A stretch of 64,000 bases of DNA, taken from Mesorhizobium sp. CAU 1732. Its GTDB lineage: Bacteria; Pseudomonadota; Alphaproteobacteria; Rhizobiales; Rhizobiaceae. Both the position numbers and the translations under genes were made by a program. The number at the start of each line of letters is the position of its first letter. Positions within the stretch are counted from its first letter, which is position 1. Location of the stretch: assembly GCF_039888675.1 (NCBI RefSeq), contig NZ_JBDQQR010000001.1, positions 1 to 64,000 of the forward strand, in the 5' to 3' direction. Positions 1-8,671 of this stretch are shown here, in pieces. The notes under the pieces were generated by a model. It saw only the letters and a list, made by a program, of their open reading frames with translations. It searched no databases and was not told the origin of the DNA.

Positions 1-15
1 CCGAGGTAGGCTTTC

Positions 16-34
16 GCAGAGACAAACTCTCTGC
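16..34 (-). other. Leader hairpin (boxB-like)
   Basis: A perfect 7-bp stem (gcagaga/tctctgc) encloses a 5-nt loop, about 35-50 nt downstream of the predicted transcription start. A short stable hairpin in this place resembles the boxB part of rRNA antitermination leaders. There is no U-tract, so it does not look like a terminator. Confidence 0.4.
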
Positions 35-68
35 CCGCCAGCGGCGCACCGCCCTCGTTGTTGAGGCG

Positions 69-98
69 TATATAGGCCCCAACATCACAACCTGTCAA
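69..98 (-). promoter_or_regulatory. Probable rRNA-operon promoter reading left
   Basis: On the minus strand there is a TTGACA -35 (98-93) and a CTATAT/TATATA -10 (75-69), separated by 17 bp if CTATAT is used. This is the strongest sigma70-type promoter seen in the window. The downstream leader carries a hairpin and no reading frame. A near-consensus promoter, GC-rich discriminator and untranslated leader with a hairpin are usual for rRNA operons in this group. The rRNA itself would lie beyond the left edge, so this is an inference. Confidence 0.55.
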
Positions 99-104
99 CA
101 ACAA

Positions 105-389
105 CTATGACGATTTTTGAACTGAAACGCATATCTTCATGACGACCATACGTCAGGTAGCGTTCCGCGTGTGGATTACGGCCCGGGGAAGGCCTGATCG
201 CCCCCTCTCTATAAGAAGGAGGCCGGATGCGGTGCGTTCCGGGGCACAGATCGTCAGTTGGCCCGCCTTGAACACCGTGCACAACCGGCCATCGCTGCAG
301 GCGGCAGATATAATGGGCATGGAACCGCGGCCTGCGCCGACCCCGGGGGCGGGGCCGGCCTGCGAATCATCTTCGCATGGAGAGACCGC
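105..389. other. Non-coding gap between promoter and first gene
   Basis: This stretch lies between the leftward promoter and the 3' end of the dimethylformamidase-like gene. Short open frames cross it, but none has protein-like composition or a ribosome-binding site. A GC-rich, partly self-complementary stretch near 330-362 could fold at the end of the upstream transcript, but it has no U-tract. Nothing else recognisable is seen. Confidence 0.4.
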
Positions 390-2054
390 TCAGGCGCGGG
401 TGAAGCGGTCGAGCGCGTTGCGCGTGATCTGTTCGGTGAACGGGTCACTGCGCGTCAGCCCCATGATCCACTCGCACGAACCTGCCGTCAGGACCTCGCC
501 CTTTCCGCGCTTCATGCCCACGACCATGCCCGACCCATACTGGAACTTGCGCCGTGCGACGGGTGTTTCTTCGGGCGCGAGTTCCGCCAGGCCGTTGAGA
601 TCGCCGTCGCGGACATAGTAGCGTACGCCCTCCCCCTCATGTTCGTATTCGAACAGCACGGCGGGGCTCATCGCCAAGATGTCGATGGTGTCCGGCACGC
701 CGGATGCCTCGACCGGGTAGGGCAGTCCCTGATTGAAGGTGTAGTCGAGGCCGTCGACCTCGTAGCCGAAAATCCCGGCCTCGGCGCCGAAGACATCCGC
801 GTAGCGCAGGTCGGTCCCCTCGAAGGCCCAGTGTTCGGGACGGTAGACCGTGAACCCGCGCGAGCCGCGCGGGGCGAAGCCGCCCCAGCTCGCATACATG
901 CCGTGGCAGCCATTGACGCCCACGGTCGATGCGCCCGGCCAGTTCACGCCGGCGCTTTCCCACGATGCGGTCAACAGATGGCGCTTGTCCGGGTCGTCTC
1001 GAACCGGGTCCATCGTCGGAGCCTTGAACTTCCAGCAATGCTGCTGGCGCCCCTCGTCCTCGAGCCGGATCTGCCAGAGGAAGTTGCCGCCGAAACGCGA
1101 GAATCCGCCGCCGCGCTCGACAAAGGCTTCGACGCTCTTGCGCATCTCCCACGACCAGTATTCGTCATGTCCGACCGTGACGAGACAGGAGTAGTCGTCC
1201 AGGATTTCGGGGCGCAGATGCAGATCGGTCTGCGTGATGATGTCGATCGCATAGCCCTCGCGCTCGGCCCAGACCGCGAAATGCCGATCGAACTGCGCCC
1301 AGCCGGCCGCGGCATAATACTGGCCCCAGCCGCCCGAATATCCCCACTCCTTCGACGGGAAGCGCGGCGCGTCGTTCATGTCCGGCAACGGCGCGACGGT
1401 GATGCGCGCGGCACCCTTCGGCAACCAGATCATGCCGCGCGTCCATGGACGCTTCAGGCTGAGGATCGGCGAGCCCTCATTCTTGTTGGGGCCCCAGGTT
1501 CCGAAATAATGGTTGGCCCCGCCCCAGTCGTTGTAAGCCGTCCAGGTTCCCGTCGCGAGCATGAAGAGGATGCGCCCCTGCCGGGTTTCGGCCGTCGGCC
1601 GCACCACGACGAAATGATGCTGGACGAACCGCTCGCCATCCTTGCGCTGGCAGGTCGATACGACCCGGTAGAAGCCTGAGCGCATATCCTTCGGAATGTC
1701 CCAGCGATGCAGGACAGGCCAATCGCAGCCGTCGCTGTAGGCCGTCTCGGATGTCCTGGTGAAACTGCCGGGAAGCCCGAAGGTCTCGTGCACCATGACG
1801 GGGCGATGGCCGTCGCGGTAAATCTGGATCGACCATTCGTCGGCGGTCGTGGATCCGTGGAATTCGACCGTCTCGCCCGGATCGTAGGACATGCGATCGG
1901 TGTAGACGAACACCTCCGCGAGTTCCCTGTCCTCGCGCGGAAACTGGAACCGGTAGTCCGAGAGGAAATGTTCGTCGGCATATCCCTTGCGCACCGCCCA
2001 CGGCTTGACGGCGTGCGGACCTGTTTCGGGGAAGCGGAAGGGATCGTTCGCCAT
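390..2054 (-). CDS. N,N-dimethylformamidase large-subunit-like protein
   Basis: This 554-aa protein resembles the catalytic large subunit of N,N-dimethylformamidase, an iron amidohydrolase that splits dimethylformamide into formate and dimethylamine. The visible hallmark is the segment around VGHDEYWSWEM (about residues 290-300), followed by a glycine-rich FVERGGGFSRFGGN stretch. In the family this region supplies tyrosine ligands to the iron. The N-terminus (VFVYTDRMSYDPGETVEF) looks like a beta-sandwich domain. It is clearly shorter than the roughly 760-residue classical subunit, and no small subunit gene is adjacent, so the true substrate is unknown. It lies 16 nt behind a GntR regulator gene and is probably co-transcribed with it. 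I am sure of the family and unsure of the substrate. Confidence 0.75.
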   Translation of the reverse strand: MANDPFRFPETGPHAVKPWAVRKGYADEHFLSDYRFQFPREDRELAEVFVYTDRMSYDPGETVEFHGSTTADEWSIQIYRDGHRPVMVHETFGLPGSFTRTSETAYSDGCDWPVLHRWDIPKDMRSGFYRVVSTCQRKDGERFVQHHFVVVRPTAETRQGRILFMLATGTWTAYNDWGGANHYFGTWGPNKNEGSPILSLKRPWTRGMIWLPKGAARITVAPLPDMNDAPRFPSKEWGYSGGWGQYYAAAGWAQFDRHFAVWAEREGYAIDIITQTDLHLRPEILDDYSCLVTVGHDEYWSWEMRKSVEAFVERGGGFSRFGGNFLWQIRLEDEGRQQHCWKFKAPTMDPVRDDPDKRHLLTASWESAGVNWPGASTVGVNGCHGMYASWGGFAPRGSRGFTVYRPEHWAFEGTDLRYADVFGAEAGIFGYEVDGLDYTFNQGLPYPVEASGVPDTIDILAMSPAVLFEYEHEGEGVRYYVRDGDLNGLAELAPEETPVARRKFQYGSGMVVGMKRGKGEVLTAGSCEWIMGLTRSDPFTEQITRNALDRFTRA

Positions 2055-2070
2055 TGTTTTCTCGTGGCTC

Positions 2071-2853
2071 CTAGTTGATGGAAAGAGCGCCGTGGGACAT
2101 CGGGGCGCTCAAGGCGTCGGTGGCGTCTTGCGCTTCCTGTTCCGCGATACGGCGCAACAGGCCGCGACCGCCCTCGATCAGGTCGAGGCGGATGGCCATG
2201 CGCAGCCCGTAGGGATCGCGGCGCCGCAGCGCATCGAGAATCGCGAGGTGCTGGTGACCATCGCCGTAGGTGGGTGGCGCCGCCGGATAGAGTTGCGAGA
2301 GCATGGGCCCGACGCGCGTCCATAGCCCTTCCAGCACATGCACCAGAGCCGGCATGCCGGCGCGGTCGAACATGCCGAAATGAAAGTCCCGGTTCGCCTC
2401 CAGCGCGGTTCGCCAGTCGCGGCGGCGCTCGGCGTCGATCAATCGCAGATGAACGGCGTGGAGCCGCTCGATATCGGCCGGCGCCAAGCGGGACATGGCG
2501 CGTTCGGCCGCCATGGGTTCGAGCTCGAGGCGAATATCGCGAATGTCCTTGTAGTCCGCCAGCGTCAGGCGCGGGACGCGAATGAAGAATCGCGGCCGGA
2601 CCTCGACCGCGCCTTCGCGCGCGAGCTGCAGCAGCGCTTCGCGAACAGGCGTCTCCGACGTTCCCATCTGCTTGGCGAGGTCGCGCACCTTGAGGCGCTG
2701 ATGCGGCACGAGTTCGGCCCTCATCATGGACAGTCTCAGCCGGCCGTAAACGGAATCAGCGAGCACGATCCACAAATCCTCCAGTTGCGTGCTGCGCCGG
2801 ATGCGGCGCATCGAGGGTATGCAACCTGTCGGCGAAATCCCGACCGATGGCAT
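2071..2853 (-). CDS. GntR-family regulator, FCD type
   Basis: Winged-helix repressor with an N-terminal GntR DNA-binding domain (VRDLAKQMGTSETPVREALL) and an all-helical C-terminal FCD ligand domain (ELEPMAAERA, NRDFHFGMFDRAG, HQHLAILDAL). FCD regulators bind small organic acids, often through a metal site. It is closely related along its whole length to the GntR protein at 19801-20478: both have GTSETPVREALLQL, a pattern like DFHF..(F/Y)(D/R)R, and PTY.G.HQH. The start is uncertain because no good ribosome-binding site precedes any Met; starts near 2811 or a GTG closer to the domain are possible. The gene leads into the dimethylformamidase-like gene and probably controls it. Confidence 0.8.
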   Translation of the reverse strand: MPSVGISPTGCIPSMRRIRRSTQLEDLWIVLADSVYGRLRLSMMRAELVPHQRLKVRDLAKQMGTSETPVREALLQLAREGAVEVRPRFFIRVPRLTLADYKDIRDIRLELEPMAAERAMSRLAPADIERLHAVHLRLIDAERRRDWRTALEANRDFHFGMFDRAGMPALVHVLEGLWTRVGPMLSQLYPAAPPTYGDGHQHLAILDALRRRDPYGLRMAIRLDLIEGGRGLLRRIAEQEAQDATDALSAPMSHGALSIN

Positions 2854-3096
2854 CAAGCTGTTATATCAGGAGGTCATGCGCAGGAGCCTGTCAAGCACTT
2901 GCGGTGAAAATTAATGATACGAAATTCGATCAACTAATTCTCCGCAGAAAAACGGAAGGGTCGCGCCACAGCGATGAATCTCGGGCATTGGCGGGGATCG
3001 CATGGGTGACTTCGGTCGATCGTCGAAACAGGATGCCACGGCATATCGGCCGGAAAATACCCAGCGCCAATCCGATTAGTCAAATTACTTGAGCTT
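2854..3096. other. Intergenic region between GntR gene and ABC operon
   Basis: Divergent promoter region between the leftward GntR gene and the rightward ABC operon. It is more AT-rich than its surroundings near 2905-2950 and 3060-3100. A weak copy of the ATATA-centred operator (about four mismatches to CATGATATATCATG) lies near 2858-2871. No convincing gene is seen. Confidence 0.4.
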
Positions 3097-3110
3097 TCTG
3101 ATATATCGTG
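3097..3110 (+). promoter_or_regulatory. Putative GntR operator, copy 1
   Basis: TCTGATATATCGTG matches the perfect palindrome CATGATATATCATG (at 19639) at 11 of 14 positions, and the match runs on as TGTA. It lies 37-50 nt before the chosen start of the ABC ATPase gene, where a repressor could block transcription. Assignment to the GntR proteins of this window is inferred. Confidence 0.5.
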
Positions 3111-3146
3111 TAGCGTCGCGCGATGACGATTGCACGGAGTATGCGA

Positions 3147-4241
3147 ATGGCGGATGCGGCAATGCCTGAATCCAGGGGCGCCTCGATCGAGATACGCGCG
3201 CTCGAGAAGCAATTCGGCAATGTGCGCGCCGTTGACGACGTGTCCCTGACGATCGAGGCAGGCGAATTCATCGCGCTGCTCGGCCCGAGCGGATCGGGCA
3301 AATCCACCGTTCTCATGAGCCTGGCCGGCTTCGAGCGCCCGTCTTCCGGCACCATCCACATCGGCGGCGAGGACTGCACGCGGCTGCCGCCGCACAAGCG
3401 CAACATCGGCATGGTCTTCCAGCACTACACGCTCTTTCCGCATTTGAGCGTCATCGACAACGTCGCCTTTCCGCTGAAGATGCGCGGAATCGCGAAGGCC
3501 GAGCGCCGCAAGCAGGCCGAGGCCGCGCTCGAAACGGTCAGGCTCGGCGGTTACGGCGCGCGCATGCCCAAGCAACTGTCGGGCGGGCAGCAGCAGCGCG
3601 TGGCACTGGCACGCGCCATCGTCTACCGGCCCCGCGTGCTGCTGATGGACGAGCCGCTTTCGGCGCTGGACAAGAATCTGCGCGAGGAAATGCAGCTTGA
3701 GATCAAGCGGCTGCATTCCGAGCTCGGTCTGACGGTCGTCTTCGTGACGCACGACCAGAGCGAGGCCCTGACCATGGCCGATCGCATCGCGATCCTGGAA
3801 TCGGGGCGCCTGCAACAGGTTTCGCCTGCCCGCGAACTCTACGAGCGGCCGTCGAACCAGTTCGCCGCGAGCTTCATCGGCGAGATGAACATGCTCCCGA
3901 TCGCATGGGACGGGTCGCGCGGCCGGCTGCCCGACGGAAGCGAAGTCGTCCCGCCGGCGACGGCGCTGGTCGAGGCGATAGCACCCGGCAATGCCGTTTT
4001 GGGAATGCGGCCTGAACGGCTGACATTCGGCCCGGCCGGCGAACCCGGAAGCTGGCCCGCAAAGGTGCGCGACGTGGTCTATGCCGGCGCGGGCACGCTG
4101 GTCATCGCCCATATGACGGACGGCACGGAAATCCGCATCCGGGTTCCCAGCGCCACCCATGCGCCCGTGAACGCGGGCGACATGATCGGCCTGCATTGCC
4201 CGCCCGAGGCGATGCTGATCTATCCCGGTGCCGCGGCATGA
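3147..4241 (+). CDS. ABC transporter ATP-binding protein, polyamine/Fe3+ type (PotA-like)
   Basis: ATPase subunit that powers an importer of the spermidine/putrescine-type family. It shows Walker A GPSGSGKST (about residues 46-54), a Q-loop in VFQHYTLFPH, the signature LSGGQQQR, Walker B VLLMDEP with a D-loop, and an H-loop in VFVTHD. A C-terminal TOBE-type domain follows. The start at 3147 is chosen because GGAG (3136-3139) sits 7 nt upstream; the ATGs at 3123 and 3141 are less well placed. It is the first gene of a four-gene operon with two permeases and a binding protein, the next gene overlapping by ATGA. The substrate cannot be read from sequence; polyamine, Fe3+ and organosulfonate importers share this architecture. 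Confidence 0.88.
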   Translation: MADAAMPESRGASIEIRALEKQFGNVRAVDDVSLTIEAGEFIALLGPSGSGKSTVLMSLAGFERPSSGTIHIGGEDCTRLPPHKRNIGMVFQHYTLFPHLSVIDNVAFPLKMRGIAKAERRKQAEAALETVRLGGYGARMPKQLSGGQQQRVALARAIVYRPRVLLMDEPLSALDKNLREEMQLEIKRLHSELGLTVVFVTHDQSEALTMADRIAILESGRLQQVSPARELYERPSNQFAASFIGEMNMLPIAWDGSRGRLPDGSEVVPPATALVEAIAPGNAVLGMRPERLTFGPAGEPGSWPAKVRDVVYAGAGTLVIAHMTDGTEIRIRVPSATHAPVNAGDMIGLHCPPEAMLIYPGAAA

Positions 4242-5107
4242 CGCTGTCCGGCTTCTTCGAGGCGGATGGGCGGCAGCTTTCGCGCGCGGGCATCGTGCTG
4301 CTGATGGCGCCGTTCTTCGTGCTCATCGCCTTCGCGTTCCTCTATCCGCTGGTGAACCTGCTCTCGATTTCGGTTCTCGAGCCTGCGCCGACGCTGGCCA
4401 ATTACGAGCGGGTCTTCGACAATCCCGTCTATGCGCGCGTCCTGTTCAGGACGTTGCGGATCGCGCTGCTGGTCAGCCTCCTGTCCCTTCTGCTGTCGTT
4501 TCCGGTCGCTCTTCTGATGGCCAATTCGACGGGACCGAAGGCGGTGTTCCTGACCGCGTGCGTGCTCCTGCCCTTCTGGTCGTCGGTGCTGGTGCGGACG
4601 GCCGCGTGGGCCGTGCTTCTCCAGCGCAACGGCCTCGTCAACCAGACGCTGCAGGCCGTGGGCCTCACCAGCGAACCCGTGACGCTGCTCTACACGCAAG
4701 GGGCGGTCGTGGTCGCGATGACCCATGTCCTGATGCCCTTCATGGTCCTGCCGATCTATGGCGCCTTGCGCAACATTCCGTCCGACTATGCGCGCGCCGC
4801 GGCCATCTCCGGTGCCGGCCCCGTGCGCACCTTCTGGGAAGTCACGCTGCCGCTCGCCATGCCGGGCGTGATCGGTGGCGTCATCCTCGTCTTCCTGAGC
4901 GCGCTCGGCTACTTCATCACGCCGGCCCTTCTGGGCTCGCCGCAGGAGATGATGATCGCCACGCTGATTTCGCAGCAGATGCGCGAGAATCTGGACTGGC
5001 CCTTCGCCGCCGCGCTCGTCGGGGTGCTCACGCTCTTCGTCACCATCATTACGATCGCCTTCTCGAAAGTGTTCCGGTTCGACCGGATGATGGGAGGCCG
5101 CACATGA
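4238..5107 (+). CDS. ABC transporter permease, PotB-like
   Basis: Inner-membrane permease of the polyamine-type importer. It has about six transmembrane helices, beginning with a hydrophobic segment at residues 17-43, and the EAA loop that contacts the ATPase (YARAAAISGAGPVRTFWEVTLPLAMPGV). The start at 4238 overlaps the ATPase stop as ATGA, which favours it over an upstream in-frame ATG at 4196. The 289-residue length is usual for the family. It pairs with the next permease to form the channel. Confidence 0.87.
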   Translation: MTLSGFFEADGRQLSRAGIVLLMAPFFVLIAFAFLYPLVNLLSISVLEPAPTLANYERVFDNPVYARVLFRTLRIALLVSLLSLLLSFPVALLMANSTGPKAVFLTACVLLPFWSSVLVRTAAWAVLLQRNGLVNQTLQAVGLTSEPVTLLYTQGAVVVAMTHVLMPFMVLPIYGALRNIPSDYARAAAISGAGPVRTFWEVTLPLAMPGVIGGVILVFLSALGYFITPALLGSPQEMMIATLISQQMRENLDWPFAAALVGVLTLFVTIITIAFSKVFRFDRMMGGRT

Positions 5108-5907
5108 ACCCGCGCACGCTCCTGCTGAACGCCTACGTCTATGCCGTTCTCGCCTTCATCCTGGTGCCGATCCTGATCATCCTGCCGATGGCGTTCAGCG
5201 AGACGCAATATCTAGCCTTTCCGCCACAGGGTTTCACGCTGCGCTGGTTCGCGGACTTCTTCGCCGACCGGCGCTGGATGGATGCCATGTGGTTCAGTGT
5301 GAAGATCGCGACGCTGACCGCCATCACCACCGCAATCATCGGCACCATGGCAACCTATGCGCTGGTGCGCGGCGCGGGTTCGCTCGGAACGGTGTTCCAG
5401 GCACTGCTGATCGGACCGATCGTGGTGCCGCACATCGCGCTGGCGGTCGCGCTCTACCTGTTCTTCCAGACGACCGGCCTGTCCGGCACGGTCACGGGCT
5501 ACGTGCTCGCCCATTGCGTGATCGCGATGCCGTTCACGGTGTTCACAGTCGCCGCCGCCCTCTCCAGCGTCGACCCGGCGCTCGAGGACGCGGCGATGAG
5601 TTGCGGTGCGTCGCGCTTCACCGCCTTCCGCCTGATCACGCTGCCCATCATCCTGCCGAACGTGATCGCGGGTGCGCTGTTCGCGTTCATCATCTCGTTC
5701 GACGAACCCGTCGTGGCGTTCTTCCTCGCCGGCATTCGCGACAAGACCCTGCCGCGCATGATGTTCGACGACATCGAGCAGAACCTCACGCCCATCATTC
5801 CGGCGATTGCGGTGCTTCTCACGGTTCTGTCGATCGCGGTGCTTATCGGTGCAGCACTTCTCAGGCGCATGTCGGAGAGAAACGCCGCCGCACCCAAGGA
5901 AACCTGA
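5104..5907 (+). CDS. ABC transporter permease, PotC-like
   Basis: Second permease of the same importer, about 267 residues with roughly six membrane helices. Its EAA motif reads EDAAMSCGASRFTAFRLI followed by TLPIILPNV. The start overlaps the preceding stop as ATGA (5104-5107), the same coupling as at the ATPase-permease junction. A much longer open frame begins upstream in this frame, but that extension is out-of-frame reading of the first permease gene. Confidence 0.87.
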   Translation: MNPRTLLLNAYVYAVLAFILVPILIILPMAFSETQYLAFPPQGFTLRWFADFFADRRWMDAMWFSVKIATLTAITTAIIGTMATYALVRGAGSLGTVFQALLIGPIVVPHIALAVALYLFFQTTGLSGTVTGYVLAHCVIAMPFTVFTVAAALSSVDPALEDAAMSCGASRFTAFRLITLPIILPNVIAGALFAFIISFDEPVVAFFLAGIRDKTLPRMMFDDIEQNLTPIIPAIAVLLTVLSIAVLIGAALLRRMSERNAAAPKET

Positions 5908-5943
5908 CAAGAAACAGGGGAACTCAGCAAAAAGGAGGCTGAT

Positions 5944-6993
5944 ATGAAGAGACGACAGCATATTCCGGCTTTGATAGGCGCCACGCTCGTGCTCGGCTCC
6001 TGCCTGCCGGCGATGGCCGACGAAGTCGTGATCGCGACGACCGGCGGCCTGATGCGCAACACGCTTGAAGAACATATGTACCTGCCGTTCCAGGAAGCGA
6101 CCGGAACGGAGATCATTCCCTTCGACATCGAAGTGCCGGACCAGTGGGCGCGCGCCGAAGGCATGGTCCGCAGCGGCAATGTCGAATTCGACATCGTGAC
6201 GGCGACCGGGCCGGACCTCGTCGACAAGGCGGACATGCTGCTCGACATTCCCTGCGCCGATCTGGCGAATATCACCGAGCAGGGCCTCGACGGCGCATGC
6301 ACGACAAAGGGCGTGGCACGCACCACCGGCGGCATGATCCTCACCTACAACAGCGAGGTCTTCGCCGACGCGGCGCCGCAGAACTGGGCCGACTTCTGGG
6401 ATCTCGAGCGCTTCCCCGGACCACGCGGCCTTCCCGACACCGGAGACCGCGACTGGTGGCTGCCGGCCGTCGCCCTTCTGGCGGATGGCGTCGCCAAGGA
6501 AGACCTCTTCCCGCTGGATCTCGACCGCGCCTATGCGAAGCTCGACGAGATCCGCCCGCATGTCGCGGTGTGGTGGAAGACCGGCAACCAGGTGCAGCAG
6601 ATCATGCGCGACAATGAAGTCGTCATGACGATGTCCTATTCGGGACGCTCGCTTGCGGTGATCAATGACGGCTCGCCCTATGCGATGGCATGGGACGGGG
6701 CGCTGCGCGACACCGGCTATTTCGCCATCCTGAAGGACTCGCCGAACCCCGAGGGCGCGCTGTCGTTCATCGACTACTTCTACGGCAATGCCGAGGGCCA
6801 CCCGGCCTTCATGCGCGCCGTCGGCTATGCGACGTCGTCGAAAGCGGGCCTCGCCCAGCTTCCCGAGGAAGAACAGCGCCTGTTCGCGACCTACCCGGAA
6901 AACTACGCAGGCCTGGTCGATCCGGATTTCGAGTGGATCGGCGCCAATCGCGACATGCTGCGTGAACGCTGGACGAGCTGGCTCGCCCAGTAA
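5944..6993 (+). CDS. Periplasmic binding protein of polyamine-type ABC transporter
   Basis: 349-residue solute-binding protein with a cleavable signal peptide (MKRRQH, then a hydrophobic core ending near PAMADE). The mature part has the fold of the PotD/spermidine-binding group (EVVIATTGGLM, GMILTYNSEVF, WADFWDLERFPG). A strong ribosome-binding site AAAGGAGG stands just ahead of the ATG. It is the last gene of the ABC operon and is followed by a clear terminator. The ligand is not evident; polyamines are only one possibility for this broad family. Confidence 0.85.
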   Translation: MKRRQHIPALIGATLVLGSCLPAMADEVVIATTGGLMRNTLEEHMYLPFQEATGTEIIPFDIEVPDQWARAEGMVRSGNVEFDIVTATGPDLVDKADMLLDIPCADLANITEQGLDGACTTKGVARTTGGMILTYNSEVFADAAPQNWADFWDLERFPGPRGLPDTGDRDWWLPAVALLADGVAKEDLFPLDLDRAYAKLDEIRPHVAVWWKTGNQVQQIMRDNEVVMTMSYSGRSLAVINDGSPYAMAWDGALRDTGYFAILKDSPNPEGALSFIDYFYGNAEGHPAFMRAVGYATSSKAGLAQLPEEEQRLFATYPENYAGLVDPDFEWIGANRDMLRERWTSWLAQ

Positions 6994-7013
6994 ACCACCC
7001 CGCCACATCGATC

Positions 7014-7043
7014 GGCCGGACCTTCGGGTCCGGCCTTTCTTTT
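7014..7043 (+). terminator. Rho-independent terminator with UUCG tetraloop
   Basis: GGCCGGACC-TTCG-GGTCCGGCC forms a 9-bp perfect stem with the very stable UUCG loop, followed by TTTCTTTT. It lies 20 nt after the binding-protein stop and ends the ABC operon. Confidence 0.9.
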
Positions 7044-7063
7044 GCGCGTAATCGAGGCTCCGT

Positions 7064-7870
7064 TCAGCCGGAGAGACCGAGGAACTGGGCGACGAGAAGC
7101 GGCTGGGGCCGCATCATGGCCGCGCCCGCAACCACGCGGCAACCGCGATCTTCCGCCTCGCGCAGCAAAGGCGTGACCGCCGGGCTCATGATCACTTCGG
7201 CGACCGTCGCGGACGGGACCAGGAAACGAAGCGGCACCGGCAAAGGGTCTGTGCCGTGCATTCCGAGCGAGGTCGCGTTGACCACGATGTCGAACGCGCC
7301 GCCATCGACATCCTCCGCGTTGCTCCTCACCCGAACCGTCACGTCCGGCGCGGCCCGGCTGATCGCATCGCAAAGCGCCGTTGCGCGCGCCGCATCACGG
7401 TTGACGAGATCGATGGACCGGACGCCGGATTGCGCCAGCGCGAAGGCGATCGCCTTGCCCACGCCGCCGGCTCCGATCTGCAGAACACGCGCGCCCGTCA
7501 CGTCGACGCCGTTCTGCACGAGGCCCTGCAGGAACCCTTCCCCGTCGATGTTGTGACCGACCAGCCGGCCATCGGCTTCGCGCTTGACGAAGTTCACGGC
7601 GCCGACACGTCCGGCCGCATCGGTCACATCGTCCATCAGAGACAGTGCGGCGATCTTGTGCGGGATCGTGACGCCGAACCCGACGACATTCTGGAGCCGC
7701 CGGATCGTGGCGAGCGCGGTTTCGAGATCGTCGGGCGCAATCGACAGCGGCGAGACGGCGACATCGAGCCCCATGCGTTCGAATGTCTGGTTGAGCACGT
7801 CCGATCCCACGATGTGGTCGACCGAATCGGCCAGGATGAACATGATCCGGGTCTTGCCGGTGATGCGCAT
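7064..7870 (-). CDS. Shikimate dehydrogenase-like oxidoreductase (AroE family)
   Basis: 268-residue NAD(P)-dependent dehydrogenase of the AroE fold. The catalytic lysine in VTIPHK, the asparagine in GAVNF and the aspartate in HNIDGEG are kept, and the nucleotide-binding loop is GAGGVGKA. However, the N-terminal substrate-binding motif HSxSP, whose serines hold the shikimate carboxylate, is changed to a sequence like IVGSD. That argues for a different acid substrate than shikimate. The start at 7870 is chosen because GAGG stands 7 nt upstream, overlapping the aldolase stop. It shares an operon with the OtnC-like gene and faces the OtnK-like kinase gene, which suggests a role in acid-sugar catabolism. 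Confidence 0.8.
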   Translation of the reverse strand: MRITGKTRIMFILADSVDHIVGSDVLNQTFERMGLDVAVSPLSIAPDDLETALATIRRLQNVVGFGVTIPHKIAALSLMDDVTDAAGRVGAVNFVKREADGRLVGHNIDGEGFLQGLVQNGVDVTGARVLQIGAGGVGKAIAFALAQSGVRSIDLVNRDAARATALCDAISRAAPDVTVRVRSNAEDVDGGAFDIVVNATSLGMHGTDPLPVPLRFLVPSATVAEVIMSPAVTPLLREAEDRGCRVVAGAAMMRPQPLLVAQFLGLSG

Positions 7871-7879
7871 CGCCATACC

Positions 7880-8527
7880 TCAGCCCGGCAACGCCGCGGT
7901 TCCATAGGTTTTGTAGCGCCCATGAACCACCGTCATTTCCGCCCCGTCGAGCAGGACGGGCGTCCCGGCCTGACACGCAAGGATGTACTGCCGGGCGAGC
8001 GTTTCGAGCTTGAACGCAAGGTCGAGCGCATGACGCAGATCGCGGCCCATGACGATCATGCCGTGATTGGCGAGCAGGCAGGCGAAATGGCCCTCGATCG
8101 CGTCCAGCGCAGCCTCTGCAAGCGCGTTCGATCCGAACGGCTCATAGCGCGAACAGGGGATTTCGTTGCCGCCGAAACTTGCGATCATATAGTGGAAAGC
8201 GGGAATGGGCTTGCGAAGGCAGCTCAGCGCCACACAGGCGTCCGCATGCGTATGGACGACCGCATTGGCCTCCGGGCGGCTCCGCAGAATGTCGGTGTGA
8301 AAGCGCCATTCGCTGGACGGCGTTCCGGCTCCGCGCACCTTCCCATCAAGCGAGAGATCGACGATCGTCTCCGGCGTCAGCCAGCTCGAACGTCCGCCTG
8401 TCGGCGTGATCAGAAGCCCGTCGCCATGGCGGACGCTGACATTGCCGGACGATCCGTGGTTGAGCCCTTTTTCCTCTAGGAATCCGACGGCATTCACGAT
8501 CGACTGGCGCGCGGCTGTTTCGTCCAC
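7880..8527 (-). CDS. Class II aldolase/adducin protein, OtnC-like
   Basis: Zinc-dependent class II aldolase family member of about 215 residues. The family zinc site is visible in VVHTHADACVALS, with a further conserved region in LLANHGMIVMG; the substrate loop is near NHGSSGNVSVR. In this family OtnC decarboxylates 3-oxo-tetronate 4-phosphate to dihydroxyacetone phosphate. The divergent neighbour at 8672 is the matching kinase type, so the OtnC role is a fair inference. The start is taken as GTG at 8527 with GGGAGAGG just upstream; longer forms from ATG 8593 or 8578 add residues with no counterpart in the family. Confidence 0.78.
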   Translation of the reverse strand: MDETAARQSIVNAVGFLEEKGLNHGSSGNVSVRHGDGLLITPTGGRSSWLTPETIVDLSLDGKVRGAGTPSSEWRFHTDILRSRPEANAVVHTHADACVALSCLRKPIPAFHYMIASFGGNEIPCSRYEPFGSNALAEAALDAIEGHFACLLANHGMIVMGRDLRHALDLAFKLETLARQYILACQAGTPVLLDGAEMTVVHGRYKTYGTAALPG

Positions 8528-8671
8528 TTTGCCTCTCCCTTTTCGGCTATCGAGGCCAAAGATATTCGAAATTTTCATCACCCACAACGCCATAAAGGGC
8601 TGGATCTGGCCCTGATGCGCTGATTATAGTCCTTAAATAATCGAGTGGTTTATCGTTATTGCGGAGATGCT

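Noticed and set aside
258..1679. Long open frame opposite the dimethylformamidase-like gene
   Set aside because: It is rich in Arg, His and Asp in the manner of antisense reading of high-GC genes; the minus-strand protein has clear family motifs.
2858..2871. Fourth copy of the ATATA operator before the first GntR gene
   Set aside because: About four mismatches to the palindrome; listed only as a weak similarity inside the intergenic region.
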